A DNA stretch of 64,000 nucleotides, taken from assembly GCA_028873965.1 (NCBI GenBank), contig JAPPMU010000052.1, positions 161,146-225,145 on the forward strand, read 5' to 3'. The notes below the pieces were generated by a model. That model did not search any database. It was not told the DNA's origin and worked only from the letters and a program-made list of their open reading frames with translations. Shown piece after piece: positions 34,497 through 43,423 of the stretch. The translations under genes and the position numbers were made by a program. This DNA is from Chloroflexota bacterium. Lineage in GTDB: Bacteria > Chloroflexota > Dehalococcoidia > Lucifugimonadales > UBA3495. The first letter of the stretch is position 1. Every line of letters starts with the position of its first letter.

Positions 34497-34800
34497 GTGC
34501 ACGTCCCCCACCTGTAAGGCCTGACATCCGACGCATGCATGCGTCCCGTCCATATCGGGTCGGACAAGCGTCCGTGGGTTTGAAATTGGGAATCGGCGGT
34601 CATCATATCATAGCGGTCGTGTCGGACAGGGCGCGCGTCCGTAGCCGTCAATAGCGGTTTGCCCTGACCGACGCCGGTGTTATTGACAACCATTCCGGCG
34701 GGGCGCACCATGTTCCGGCTTGCGGCGCATTTTGGCACCACTCGTCGGACATTGCATCTGACCTCTATCCATCCCAAACGAGAGCCCGATCATTTCGTTC
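34497..34800. other. Divergent intergenic region with palindrome
   Basis: About 300 bases between the divergent DUF1800 and MFS genes. It holds a 16-bp palindrome (34530-34545), TTGACA at 34683-34688 with a weak CACCAT -10 at 34706-34711 facing the MFS genes, and TATGAT near 34610 on the minus strand. No gene is seen. Confidence 0.5.
34530..34545. promoter_or_regulatory. Perfect 16-bp palindrome, possible operator
   Basis: GACGCATGCATGCGTC is its own complement. It lies 34 bases upstream of the DUF1800 start in the divergent region, where a dimeric regulator could bind. Confidence 0.4.
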
Positions 34801-36048
34801 CTGAGACTTCCGCGTCTGCATACCCTGGACGCCTGGCTGGCCTACCGGGATTTCCGGCTACTGTGGCTGGCAAATTTTTGTGGATTCACGGCGCAATGGT
34901 TGCAACTGTTGAGCATCGGATGGCTGGTCAAAGACCTGTCCGCGGGCACCGGAATTGGCGGCCTGCTCGTCCTTTCCGTCAGCGCGATTAACACGCTTCC
35001 CGGCCTCCTGGTGAATCCCATCACCGGGGTGCTGGGAGACCGGCTTGACCGCCGCAAACTGGCGATTACCATGCAATCCGCCAGCGGTGTGTTGGCTTTG
35101 GGTTTTGCTTTCCTGGTGGCCGCCGACTACGTGCGCCCATGGCACGCCTACGCTTACGTTCTGATTTCCGGTTCCTTCCTAGCCATCACCCAGCCAATGC
35201 AGCAGGTGTTGATTTCCAATACCGTCCCTCGCGAATCTCTGGTCAACGCCTACGCGATCAATACGCTCACCGTGACCGGGACTCGCATCTTCGGCCCCTT
35301 CATCGGCGGAATCCTCATATTTACGTTGGGGTATTTCTGGAACTTCGCGTTGGAGGCGGCCTTGTACCTAGGTGTAGTGCTGATGCTGCTGCCCATGCGG
35401 ACGCCGTACACCGGGACGGAACCGGCGGAGGAACGACGGCGCTTCACCCCATTTGGAGACATCAAGGACGGTCTACTGCACCTGTGGCGGAACCAGCGCG
35501 AGGTCCTCGAAATTGCGGTGCTGTCGGTGGTTCCGAACACTATTTTGCATCCCGTTTGGTTCCTGCTGCCGCTGTTCACCGTGGAAGTGCTGCAAGCCCA
35601 AGTCAACACGGGCGGCTACCTGCTGGCGGTGACCGGTTGGGGAGGCTTGATCTCCACGTTGACCATCGCCACCTGGGGGATCCCCTTCCGCCGCGGTTAC
35701 GTCCTGTTCGGCGCAGCGGCGTTGTCGTCGCTGACCACCATCCTGTTCGCTTTCTCTGTGTGGTCCTGGGCCGCCTACTCCGCCTTGGGCGCCATGTCGT
35801 TTTTCCAGGCCTATTTCCGAACCACACAGGGGACCCTGGTTTTGACTATCGTCCCCGACCGATTCCGCGCGCGCACCATGGCCCTATTGGCGTATGAGCG
35901 GTCCTTCCTGATCGGAGTGAGCGTGCTAGTGGGAATTTTCGCTGATTTTACCTCGGCATCGATGGCTATCCTGGCCCTTGGTTGTCTGGGGTTGTCGGTG
36001 ACTCTGGGATGCTTCGCCACTCTGCGGCGGGTACGGGCGCTGCGGTAA
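34801..36048 (+). CDS. MFS exporter, copy 1 of a tandem pair (CTG start)
   Basis: A twelve-helix exporter of the MFS_3/EntS-like group, 415 residues. The N-terminal LRLPRLHTLDAWLAYRDFRLLWLANF matches the paralogue directly downstream; the loop GDRLDRRKL fits the MFS 2-3 motif. The matching frame opens only after a TGA, and no ATG, GTG or TTG precedes this conserved segment, so CTG at 34801 (or ATT at 34792) is the likely start. A start at the internal TTG (34900) would lose the first helix. Substrate unknown. Confidence 0.85.
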   Translation: MRLPRLHTLDAWLAYRDFRLLWLANFCGFTAQWLQLLSIGWLVKDLSAGTGIGGLLVLSVSAINTLPGLLVNPITGVLGDRLDRRKLAITMQSASGVLALGFAFLVAADYVRPWHAYAYVLISGSFLAITQPMQQVLISNTVPRESLVNAYAINTLTVTGTRIFGPFIGGILIFTLGYFWNFALEAALYLGVVLMLLPMRTPYTGTEPAEERRRFTPFGDIKDGLLHLWRNQREVLEIAVLSVVPNTILHPVWFLLPLFTVEVLQAQVNTGGYLLAVTGWGGLISTLTIATWGIPFRRGYVLFGAAALSSLTTILFAFSVWSWAAYSALGAMSFFQAYFRTTQGTLVLTIVPDRFRARTMALLAYERSFLIGVSVLVGIFADFTSASMAILALGCLGLSVTLGCFATLRRVRALR

Positions 36049-36060
36049 GGGGAACGCGAT

Positions 36061-37311
36061 TTGCGAACCGCACGGCTACCACGCCTGCACACGCTGGACG
36101 CCTGGTTGGCATACCGGGATTTCCGCTATCTGTGGTTCGGCAACTTCTTTGCCAACAACGCTCAATGGTTGCAGCTCCTGAGCGTCGGCTGGCTGGTGCG
36201 GGAGCTATCCGAGGGGTCAAACGTCGCCGGATTGTTGGTGGTCACCGTTGGCGGCATCAATACGCTGCCCGGCCTGGTGGTTGGCCCCTGGGGCGGCGTG
36301 CTGAGCGACCGGTTCGACCGGCGCAAGCTGGTGGTGATCCTCCAGACGGCGATGGCGGTCCTGGCATTCTGCTTCGCGCTGCTGATCCTCACGGGCAGGG
36401 TGCAGGTGTGGCACGCCTACGCCTACGTGATCCTGGCGGGCTGCTGCCATTCCGCGGTGCAACCGATGAGGCAGGCCCTGATCGCCGGAACCGTGCCTCG
36501 GGACATGCTGGGCAACGCACTGGCCACGAATGTGCTGACCATCACCGGAACGCGCATTTTCGGCCCGTTCGTGGGGGGCATCCTGATCTTCACCCTGGGG
36601 TACTTCTGGAACTTCACCATCGAGGCCGTTCTGTACCTGGCCAACGTCATGATGATCCTCAGAGTGCGCACGCCCTTCGATAGTCCGGGCAATGCCCGCC
36701 AACGGGGCTCCGCGATGTCCAACATGATCGAGGGGTTGCGCTACGTGTGGAGCGGCGAGCGGGCATTTTTCCAGCTGATGGTGGTGTCGATGATCCCCAA
36801 CATCATCCTGCACCCGGCCTGGTTTCTGTTCCCCCTGTACACCACCGAGGTGTTGCAGCGCGATGCGGACGTGGGCGGCTATCTGTTAGCCATCACCGGG
36901 GTCGGGGGCCTGCTGGCGGCGTTGTTCATCGCGTCGTTCGGGTTCGTTTTTCCGAAAGGCAAGGTGGTGCTGGGCGCAGCCGTCGGCAGCTCGGTGACGC
37001 TGCTGGTGTTTGCGTTTTCCAAATGGATGGCGCTGGCGTTTGTGTTCATCGCGGCCATGGCCTTCAGCCAGTCGGTGTTTCGAACCGCCCGAGGGACCCT
37101 GATCCAAACGCTGACGCCGGACAGCCTGCGCGGGCGGATGACGAGCTTGCAGAGCTTTGACCGGGGATTCCTGGTGGTGGCCAGCCTGGGAGTGGGGATT
37201 CTGTCGGACCTGACGTCCTCGGCGACGGCGTTGGCGATAATCGCGGCGTTGGGTCTGGGCGCATCGGGGATATGCTGGGTATTCCTGGGTCGCGTGCGCC
37301 GGCTGGAGTAA
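36061..37311 (+). CDS. MFS exporter, copy 2 of the tandem pair
   Basis: A 416-residue twelve-helix MFS_3-type exporter, paralogue of the preceding gene, starting at TTG. It conserves LDAWLAYRDFRYLWFGNF, NTLPGLVVGPWGGVLSDRFDRRKL and the GTRIFGPFVGGILIFTLGYFWNF segment nearly word for word. The two genes are 12 bp apart, so they may form a heteromeric or redundant exporter pair. Substrate unknown. Confidence 0.92.
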   Translation: MRTARLPRLHTLDAWLAYRDFRYLWFGNFFANNAQWLQLLSVGWLVRELSEGSNVAGLLVVTVGGINTLPGLVVGPWGGVLSDRFDRRKLVVILQTAMAVLAFCFALLILTGRVQVWHAYAYVILAGCCHSAVQPMRQALIAGTVPRDMLGNALATNVLTITGTRIFGPFVGGILIFTLGYFWNFTIEAVLYLANVMMILRVRTPFDSPGNARQRGSAMSNMIEGLRYVWSGERAFFQLMVVSMIPNIILHPAWFLFPLYTTEVLQRDADVGGYLLAITGVGGLLAALFIASFGFVFPKGKVVLGAAVGSSVTLLVFAFSKWMALAFVFIAAMAFSQSVFRTARGTLIQTLTPDSLRGRMTSLQSFDRGFLVVASLGVGILSDLTSSATALAIIAALGLGASGICWVFLGRVRRLE

Positions 37312-37408
37312 TATCGCGTACCGTAATGGTTCGAGCGCGTCAACTTCTGAAAAGGAGTATGATGGTTGGGCTATCTTCCGGCACGCCCCGCGTCAGGCAG
37401 TTACCAAT

Positions 37409-38911
37409 TTGATCCAACGCATCACGTCCAGCGAGTCTTACAAGTGGTGGGCTTTCTGGACCATCGCCACCGGCACGTTTTTCTCGGTCGTTGACCATGG
37501 CAGCGTGCTGGTTGCCCTGCCGGGCATCGAGTCCCATTTCGACGCTTCGCTGGAATCGGTCCAGTGGGTGGTAGTCGCCTACGCCCTTGTGATAAGCGTG
37601 CTGCTGCTGCCCATGGGGAGACTGGGCGATGTAGTCGGGCGGCGCAAGGTATACCTGACTGGCACTGCTATTTTCGTCTTTGCCTCCCTGGGCGCCGCGC
37701 TTTCTACCAGCCTCGAGATGCTGGTCGTAATGCGTGTCTTCAAGGGGATCGGAGCTGGCATGGTCCAGGGCTGCGGCATGGGCATGATGATCGCGGCGTT
37801 TCCGGACTCGGAGCGCGGCAAGGCCCTGGGCACGCACCTCAGCGTGGTGGGAATGGGAGCGATCGCCGGCCCGGCCGTCGGTGGGTTCCTAGTGGCGTGG
37901 CTCGGCTGGCAATCGGTGTTCCTCATCAATGTTCCGGCGGGAGGCTTGGTGCTGGTGCTCGCGTGGCTGTTGCTGGAGCGCGGTCCGGGAGCCGCCCAGT
38001 ACCGGCGAGGGCAGGGAGCGTCCTCATTCGACTGGACGGGTGCCGCCGTCTCAGGAGTGATACTCCTGGTGCTGCTGCTGGTGGTCGGCAACGGGAACGC
38101 GCTGGGCTGGCGGTCCGCCCCGGTGTTGGTTGGCGGCGTTGCCGTGGTGATCTCGGCAGCCGCGTTCGTCTGGTGGGAGCTGCGGGTCCGCGCGCCGATG
38201 CTGGACCTGCGGTTGTTCACCAACCAGATATTCGGCCTGGGAGTAGCGGCGGCGTGGCTCTCTTTCTTCGGATCGTCAGCGGCGCGATTCATGATGCCGT
38301 TCTATCTGCAACGGGTGCTGCAGTACTCGCCGGAGCAAGTGGGATTGATGATGATCCCGCCGGCCGTATGCATGGTTCTCATCGGGCCGTTCAGCGGCCG
38401 CGTCGCTGATCGGTTTGGATGGCGCGTTCCGACGGTGTGCGGCATGGTACTGACGGCTGCCGGGGCTTTCGTGCTGGCGTTTGCGTTGCAGGAGCGTTCT
38501 CCGGTCTGGCTGGTGATTGCCACCATGATGATGCAGAGTTCCGGCAACGGAATTTTCAACTCACCCAACAGCAGCAGCATCCTCAGCGTGGTTGATCGCA
38601 GCCGCTATGGGGTCGTTTCGGCGCTGACCCAATTGGTAAGGAACTCGGCCAACGTGGTGAGCGTTGCTGTTTCGACCACCGTTGTGGTTTCCACCATGGC
38701 TACCTACGGGGTGGAGCCCAAGCTGGAGGCAGTGAACCCCGAGGTGGCGACGGCGTTTGTCGCCGGGTTGCGTTGGGCGTTTCTCATGCTGGGCGCGGCG
38801 CTTGCCACCGGGGCGGCGATCTCACTCTACAGGGCGCTGAGCGCCCGGGCCGCGCTCCCGCAGTCGCCGATACCTGCCGAGCCGCAGCCGAGGCCCGCCG
38901 CCAACGACTGA
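37409..38911 (+). CDS. MFS drug:H+ antiporter family (14-helix, EmrB-like)
   Basis: A 500-residue DHA2-type exporter: GRLGDVVGRRKVYLTGTAIF at the 2-3 loop, GPAVGGFLVAWLGWQSVFLINVPAGG at the antiporter motif C region, and about 14 hydrophobic segments. The start is TTG at 37409. It follows the tandem MFS_3 genes on the same strand and converges on the LLM gene. Confidence 0.92.
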   Translation: MIQRITSSESYKWWAFWTIATGTFFSVVDHGSVLVALPGIESHFDASLESVQWVVVAYALVISVLLLPMGRLGDVVGRRKVYLTGTAIFVFASLGAALSTSLEMLVVMRVFKGIGAGMVQGCGMGMMIAAFPDSERGKALGTHLSVVGMGAIAGPAVGGFLVAWLGWQSVFLINVPAGGLVLVLAWLLLERGPGAAQYRRGQGASSFDWTGAAVSGVILLVLLLVVGNGNALGWRSAPVLVGGVAVVISAAAFVWWELRVRAPMLDLRLFTNQIFGLGVAAAWLSFFGSSAARFMMPFYLQRVLQYSPEQVGLMMIPPAVCMVLIGPFSGRVADRFGWRVPTVCGMVLTAAGAFVLAFALQERSPVWLVIATMMMQSSGNGIFNSPNSSSILSVVDRSRYGVVSALTQLVRNSANVVSVAVSTTVVVSTMATYGVEPKLEAVNPEVATAFVAGLRWAFLMLGAALATGAAISLYRALSARAALPQSPIPAEPQPRPAAND

Positions 38912-38921
38912 CCCGCGTCGA

Positions 38922-39968
38922 TTACCCCTCGGAGAAGCGAGGCATCACCTCCCTCGCGAATAACTCCATGGAGCGCAACTGCTTCTTCTGGTCCAGGCCA
39001 CCGAAGGCGAAGTTGCAACCGAAGTAGCGTACCCCGGCGTCGTGCAAAGCTTGGATATTCGCCGCGCACTGGTCCGGAGTGCCGATGAAAGACCGGTGCT
39101 CGGCGAGATACTCGTAGGACGGCGGGAACTCGGTCCGACGTTTGCGGTAATCTTCGATGCTCTCGTACACTTCGCTCCCTACGGAAAATTCACGCCTCCA
39201 GGTGTTGATGTCCAACGTCCAGTTCAGAGCCTCGCGAGCGTCGCGGTGGGCCTGCTCTTCAGTCTCGGCCACGTAGAAGTAGCGGAAAAACGGAACGTCT
39301 GCTGGCGATGCAGAGTGCCCGCTGTCTTCCGCCTGCTCCAGGAAGCGCCGCAACAAATCCAAAGCGTCGTCCGTGTTCAGGACCACGCCGATAATGAGCC
39401 GGCGTCCGGTGGAAGCGACGAAATCCAGGGACTCGGCACTGCGGGTCGCCGCCACGTAAACCGGCGGATGAGGTTGTTGCAAAGGAGTTGGAACCAGGTT
39501 GAGGCGCTGGGAGGAAAAGTAATTGCCCTGGAAAGTGCAGTCGGGAGTGGTCCAGAGGGTTTCCACCATCTCGATGGTCTCACGGTAGCGCGCTTGGCTC
39601 TCGGCGTGGTCGATGCCAAAGTTGCCGTACTCCGTGCCCGACGCTCCCCGGCCGAAGCCGACGTCCAACCGGCCGTCGCTGAGCACGTCCAGCGTAGCCG
39701 TGTCTTCCGCCAGCCTAACTGGGTGATGCAAAGGTGGTATCAGGACCGCGGTGCCAAGGCGGATTTCGTTGGTCCTCGCCGCAATGTTGCTGGCGACGAC
39801 CAGCGAGGACGCGCCCAGGCCATATCGAGTGAAATGGTGCTCGGCGAGCCAGATAGCCTTGAAACCCAGTTCTTCGCCGACCACGGCCTGTTCCAATAAA
39901 TCCGAGAAGAGCGCCTTCGGCGTATGTTTTTCAGGCCACGGGATGTGAGAAAACAGGGCGAAATCCAT
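38922..39968 (-). CDS. LLM-class flavin-dependent oxidoreductase (luciferase-like)
   Basis: A 348-residue luciferase-like monooxygenase. It begins MDFALFSHIPWPEKHTPKALF; the barrel core has LAEHHFTRYGLGAS, the RTNEIRLGTAVLIPP phosphate-binding segment and LDVLSDGRLDVGFGRGAS. It is an FMNH2- or F420-dependent monooxygenase or reductase of unknown substrate, one of three LLM proteins in the window. It lies convergent to the EmrB-like exporter with 10 bp between stops. Confidence 0.93.
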   Translation of the reverse strand: MDFALFSHIPWPEKHTPKALFSDLLEQAVVGEELGFKAIWLAEHHFTRYGLGASSLVVASNIAARTNEIRLGTAVLIPPLHHPVRLAEDTATLDVLSDGRLDVGFGRGASGTEYGNFGIDHAESQARYRETIEMVETLWTTPDCTFQGNYFSSQRLNLVPTPLQQPHPPVYVAATRSAESLDFVASTGRRLIIGVVLNTDDALDLLRRFLEQAEDSGHSASPADVPFFRYFYVAETEEQAHRDAREALNWTLDINTWRREFSVGSEVYESIEDYRKRRTEFPPSYEYLAEHRSFIGTPDQCAANIQALHDAGVRYFGCNFAFGGLDQKKQLRSMELFAREVMPRFSEG

Positions 39969-40156
39969 GTCGCGCTCCTCGAATCAAAACTCAGGGCAGT
40001 TTACACACGGCCAGACGCGCGGGCAATGCCGCTGGTCAAGTGGCAACCGTGGCAAAAATCCAAGTCTGGTATGATTCTAGGTCGGCATGAGGCGTTGACG
40101 GTCCGAACCAATCACCGGGCCTCGTTTGATTTTACCTCTTCGTTTACGGTGCGGAT

Positions 40157-43100
40157 TTGACTTTCCTGACCTCGTTGGCTCTGCGGCGCAAGCCGGTCAC
40201 CATCATGGCGATGATTCTGCTGTTGGCCGCTGGCGTATTTTCGTACAGTCAGATCCAGCAGGAGCTCTTCCCCGAAATCAGCTTTTCGATCATTTACGTG
40301 GTCACGTCCTACCAGCAGGGAGACCCGAACACCGTCGCCACCGACGTGACCGCCAAGGTGGAAGACACGATTTCCGGACTGCCTGACTTGGACAAAACCA
40401 CATCGATATCCACGCCTGCCATGTCGCTGGTCACGGCGAACTTTGCGCCCGGCGCAGATGTGGAATCGGCGGAGGAAGAAATCCGCAACCGCGTGAGCGG
40501 GCTCCAGCTTCGAGAAGAGGCGGGGGACCCGTTCGTCCTGCGGCTGACATCCGACATATTCCCCATCATGTGGTTGAGCGTTAGCGGAGAACGGGATATC
40601 CCGGCCCTGCAGCGCATCGTGGACGATGAAATCCTGCCCCGCCTGGAAGCGGTCGACGGCGTGTACGAAGTCAATGTAGAAGGCGGAGTTGAAGAACGCG
40701 TCTCCGTGATAGTCGACCCGTCTCGCAGTGACGAACACGGGCTCGCTATCCAGGATGTCGTGAACGCGGTGTCGGGGAATTCCGTTGACCTCAACGCCGG
40801 TTCTCTGGATAACGGCGACCACTCCATCGGCTTGCGCACCTACCTCGGTTACGGTGATCTCGATTCCATCCGCGACCTGCCGGTCGATTACCGCCACGCC
40901 GCGTTCGGTCCGGTTGGCGCCCCGCCTGCGGAGGATGGCGGCACTCCGATCATGCTGTCCGATGTCGCAACGGTTCAAGTGGACACTCCGAGAGCCGCCA
41001 CGGTGTCGCGCACAAATGGCCATCCCAGCATCTCACTTCAAGTGCTGCAGCTGCCGGACGGCAACACGATTGACGTGACCAAGGAATTACTGGGTGTCAT
41101 CGAGAACCTGGACCTTCCACAGGACGTGCACGTCGATGTCCTCTATAACGATGGTCCCGAACTTGAAGAGCAGCTCACCAGCGTGGTCGGTCAGGGTGGC
41201 CTGGGCTTCGTCATCGCAGTGATCGCCATTTTCCTGTTCCTGCTCCAACTGCGGCCGACGGTGATCAGGGGAATTTTGCAAACCCTTAGACCCACGGTAA
41301 TCATCGCTATTTCTATCCCACTGAGCATCATGATCACAATCCTGGTCATGGCGGTCATGGATTGGACGCTCAACTTCATGAGCCTTGCGGGTCTGGCGAT
41401 TGCCGTGGGGCGGATCGTTGATGACAGCATCGTCGTATTGGAAAACATTTACCGCCACGTCCAGGCCGGATCAACGCGTTACCCAATGCAAGGGCCGGAG
41501 TTCACCGCCTATCGTCTGACGCCTCTGGGTGACGATCCTGGCCTGACCGCAGCCATCCGTGGCACGCGCGAGGTCGGCCCCGCGATTCTCGCATCCACCT
41601 TGACCACTGTGGCAGTGTTCCTTCCCTTGGGATTTATCCCTGGTATCGTGGGTGAGTTTTTCCTTCCGTTCGCGCAAACCGTGTGCGTTTCGCTGCTGGC
41701 GTCTACATTTATCGCGTTGACTGCCGTTCCTGTGCTGGCCTCATTGTTGCTGCGGCCCGGCGATATGGCGGACGATGACGGTTCCGTGTCCCAGGATACA
41801 TGGTTGCAGCGCATTTACACCCCTATACTGACCTGGGCGCTCAACCATCCGCTACTTACCGTTATGGGCTGTATCGCCGCGGTCGGAGCTACGCTGCCGC
41901 TGATCATCGTGCTGCCGATTACGCTTTTCTCTTCAGGAGAAGCGCAGTCCATGCGGATTGACATCACCATGCCCGAGAACACCGGGGCGACGGCCATCCA
42001 CCACGAAGTGAGGGAAGTGGAAACTATCCTGGACCGCTACGTGGACGCCGGCCATATCACCTCCTTCCAGGCTACTTTAGGTTCAACCAGCCAGGACTTT
42101 GGCCCCGGGCTGGGCGAGAGCGGTTACGACGTGGCCGGGTTCTTCATTGCCCTGTCGGGAACCGCTCCGGCGGATTTCGATGAACAGTTGCGGGCGGAGC
42201 TACCGCAGAAGGATGACGTTGAAGTTCAGTTGTTCGTTGACGAAGCGGGGCCGCCACAGGCCGGCATTGAAATAGCGGTCACAGGTAGCGACTTCAGTCG
42301 CGTGCGTCGTGTGGCCCAGGATCTGGTAGACCGGATCCGACCGTTAGAAGGCGTCGTCAACCTGAAGACAAACTTGAGCGACGAAAGCCAGGAGTTAACA
42401 TTTGAGGTTGATGCCTCCGAAGCGAGACGCTACGGCCTCACCGCCGCCGCGGTCGCGGCTCAGGTTAGAACCTGGGTGTACGGCGTTGATGCGGCCAACG
42501 TCAGCCTCCTTGGGGAAACCTACGACGTGGTGGTGCGCGGTCCTGAGGAACGAGTTGACGAGCTCGCGGAGTTGCAGAACCTGTCCATCGGCGGACCTTT
42601 GGGTACGGCTAATCTTGGTTCAATCGCAGACGCTAGGACGACTGTAGGCCCGTCACTCGTCACCCATTACGACGGTGATCGTTCCGTTACGATCACGGGA
42701 GAATTCCTGGGCAACGATCCGCAGGCCATCAGCTCGCGCATCGATAGAATCATCGAAAACATAGACCTGCCCGCCGGTGTTGAGATCCGCCAGGGAGGTT
42801 TCGCAAGCGATATCCAGGAGCAGTTCAACAACGTGTACCTGGCCATGATGATCGGACTCGCGCTGGTGTACCTGGTGATGGTGGCGACCCTGGGCTCGCT
42901 TCGTGACCCTTTCCTTGTGGTCCTGAGTATGCCGTTGGCGGTGGTCGGAGCGCTGATTGCTTTGACGGTGACGGGGCGGGCACTGAGTCTTCCTTCGTTG
43001 ATGGGGTTCCTTTTCCTCATCGGTATCGTGGTGACCAATGCGATAGTTCTCATTACCTTCGTTGCCCAACTGCGGTCGCAAGGCCTCAGCGCGTTGGACG

Positions 43101-43378
43101 CCATGATTCTTTCAGGCCGCACACGGCTGCGCCCGATCTTGATGACCGCTTTTACAACCATACTCGCCCTGTTGCCCCTGGCGTTCAGTGATACCAGCGG
43201 ACTGGTCGGCGCGGAATTGGCCACGGTGGTCATCGGCGGACTGATCAGCTCGACATTCCTCACGCTGGTCGCAGTGCCGGTGACCTACATGCTGTTGCAT
43301 GACGCGATACCTAGAGCCTGGTCGTCCGCGGTCCGGCGGCTGACCCGTCAACCGGCTGCCCAGGTGGATGGGTCGTAG
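40157..43378 (+). CDS. RND efflux pump inner-membrane subunit (HAE1/AcrB-like)
   Basis: A 1073-residue RND protein starting at TTG. TM1 is at about 11-32, followed by the large porter loop, a first helix bundle near 350-560 (with the GRIVDDSIVVLENIYRH proton-relay segment), a second porter loop near 570-880, and a second bundle near 890-1050 with GIVVTNAIVLI. The order and length match AcrB-type pumps. The downstream adaptor lipoprotein is translated 45 bp later. No outer-membrane factor is nearby. Confidence 0.95.
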   Translation: MTFLTSLALRRKPVTIMAMILLLAAGVFSYSQIQQELFPEISFSIIYVVTSYQQGDPNTVATDVTAKVEDTISGLPDLDKTTSISTPAMSLVTANFAPGADVESAEEEIRNRVSGLQLREEAGDPFVLRLTSDIFPIMWLSVSGERDIPALQRIVDDEILPRLEAVDGVYEVNVEGGVEERVSVIVDPSRSDEHGLAIQDVVNAVSGNSVDLNAGSLDNGDHSIGLRTYLGYGDLDSIRDLPVDYRHAAFGPVGAPPAEDGGTPIMLSDVATVQVDTPRAATVSRTNGHPSISLQVLQLPDGNTIDVTKELLGVIENLDLPQDVHVDVLYNDGPELEEQLTSVVGQGGLGFVIAVIAIFLFLLQLRPTVIRGILQTLRPTVIIAISIPLSIMITILVMAVMDWTLNFMSLAGLAIAVGRIVDDSIVVLENIYRHVQAGSTRYPMQGPEFTAYRLTPLGDDPGLTAAIRGTREVGPAILASTLTTVAVFLPLGFIPGIVGEFFLPFAQTVCVSLLASTFIALTAVPVLASLLLRPGDMADDDGSVSQDTWLQRIYTPILTWALNHPLLTVMGCIAAVGATLPLIIVLPITLFSSGEAQSMRIDITMPENTGATAIHHEVREVETILDRYVDAGHITSFQATLGSTSQDFGPGLGESGYDVAGFFIALSGTAPADFDEQLRAELPQKDDVEVQLFVDEAGPPQAGIEIAVTGSDFSRVRRVAQDLVDRIRPLEGVVNLKTNLSDESQELTFEVDASEARRYGLTAAAVAAQVRTWVYGVDAANVSLLGETYDVVVRGPEERVDELAELQNLSIGGPLGTANLGSIADARTTVGPSLVTHYDGDRSVTITGEFLGNDPQAISSRIDRIIENIDLPAGVEIRQGGFASDIQEQFNNVYLAMMIGLALVYLVMVATLGSLRDPFLVVLSMPLAVVGALIALTVTGRALSLPSLMGFLFLIGIVVTNAIVLITFVAQLRSQGLSALDAMILSGRTRLRPILMTAFTTILALLPLAFSDTSGLVGAELATVVIGGLISSTFLTLVAVPVTYMLLHDAIPRAWSSAVRRLTRQPAAQVDGS

Positions 43379-43423
43379 GCGGCGTTTCATTTAGAAACCG
43401 CGCTGCCCTATGGAGGTGTTCCC

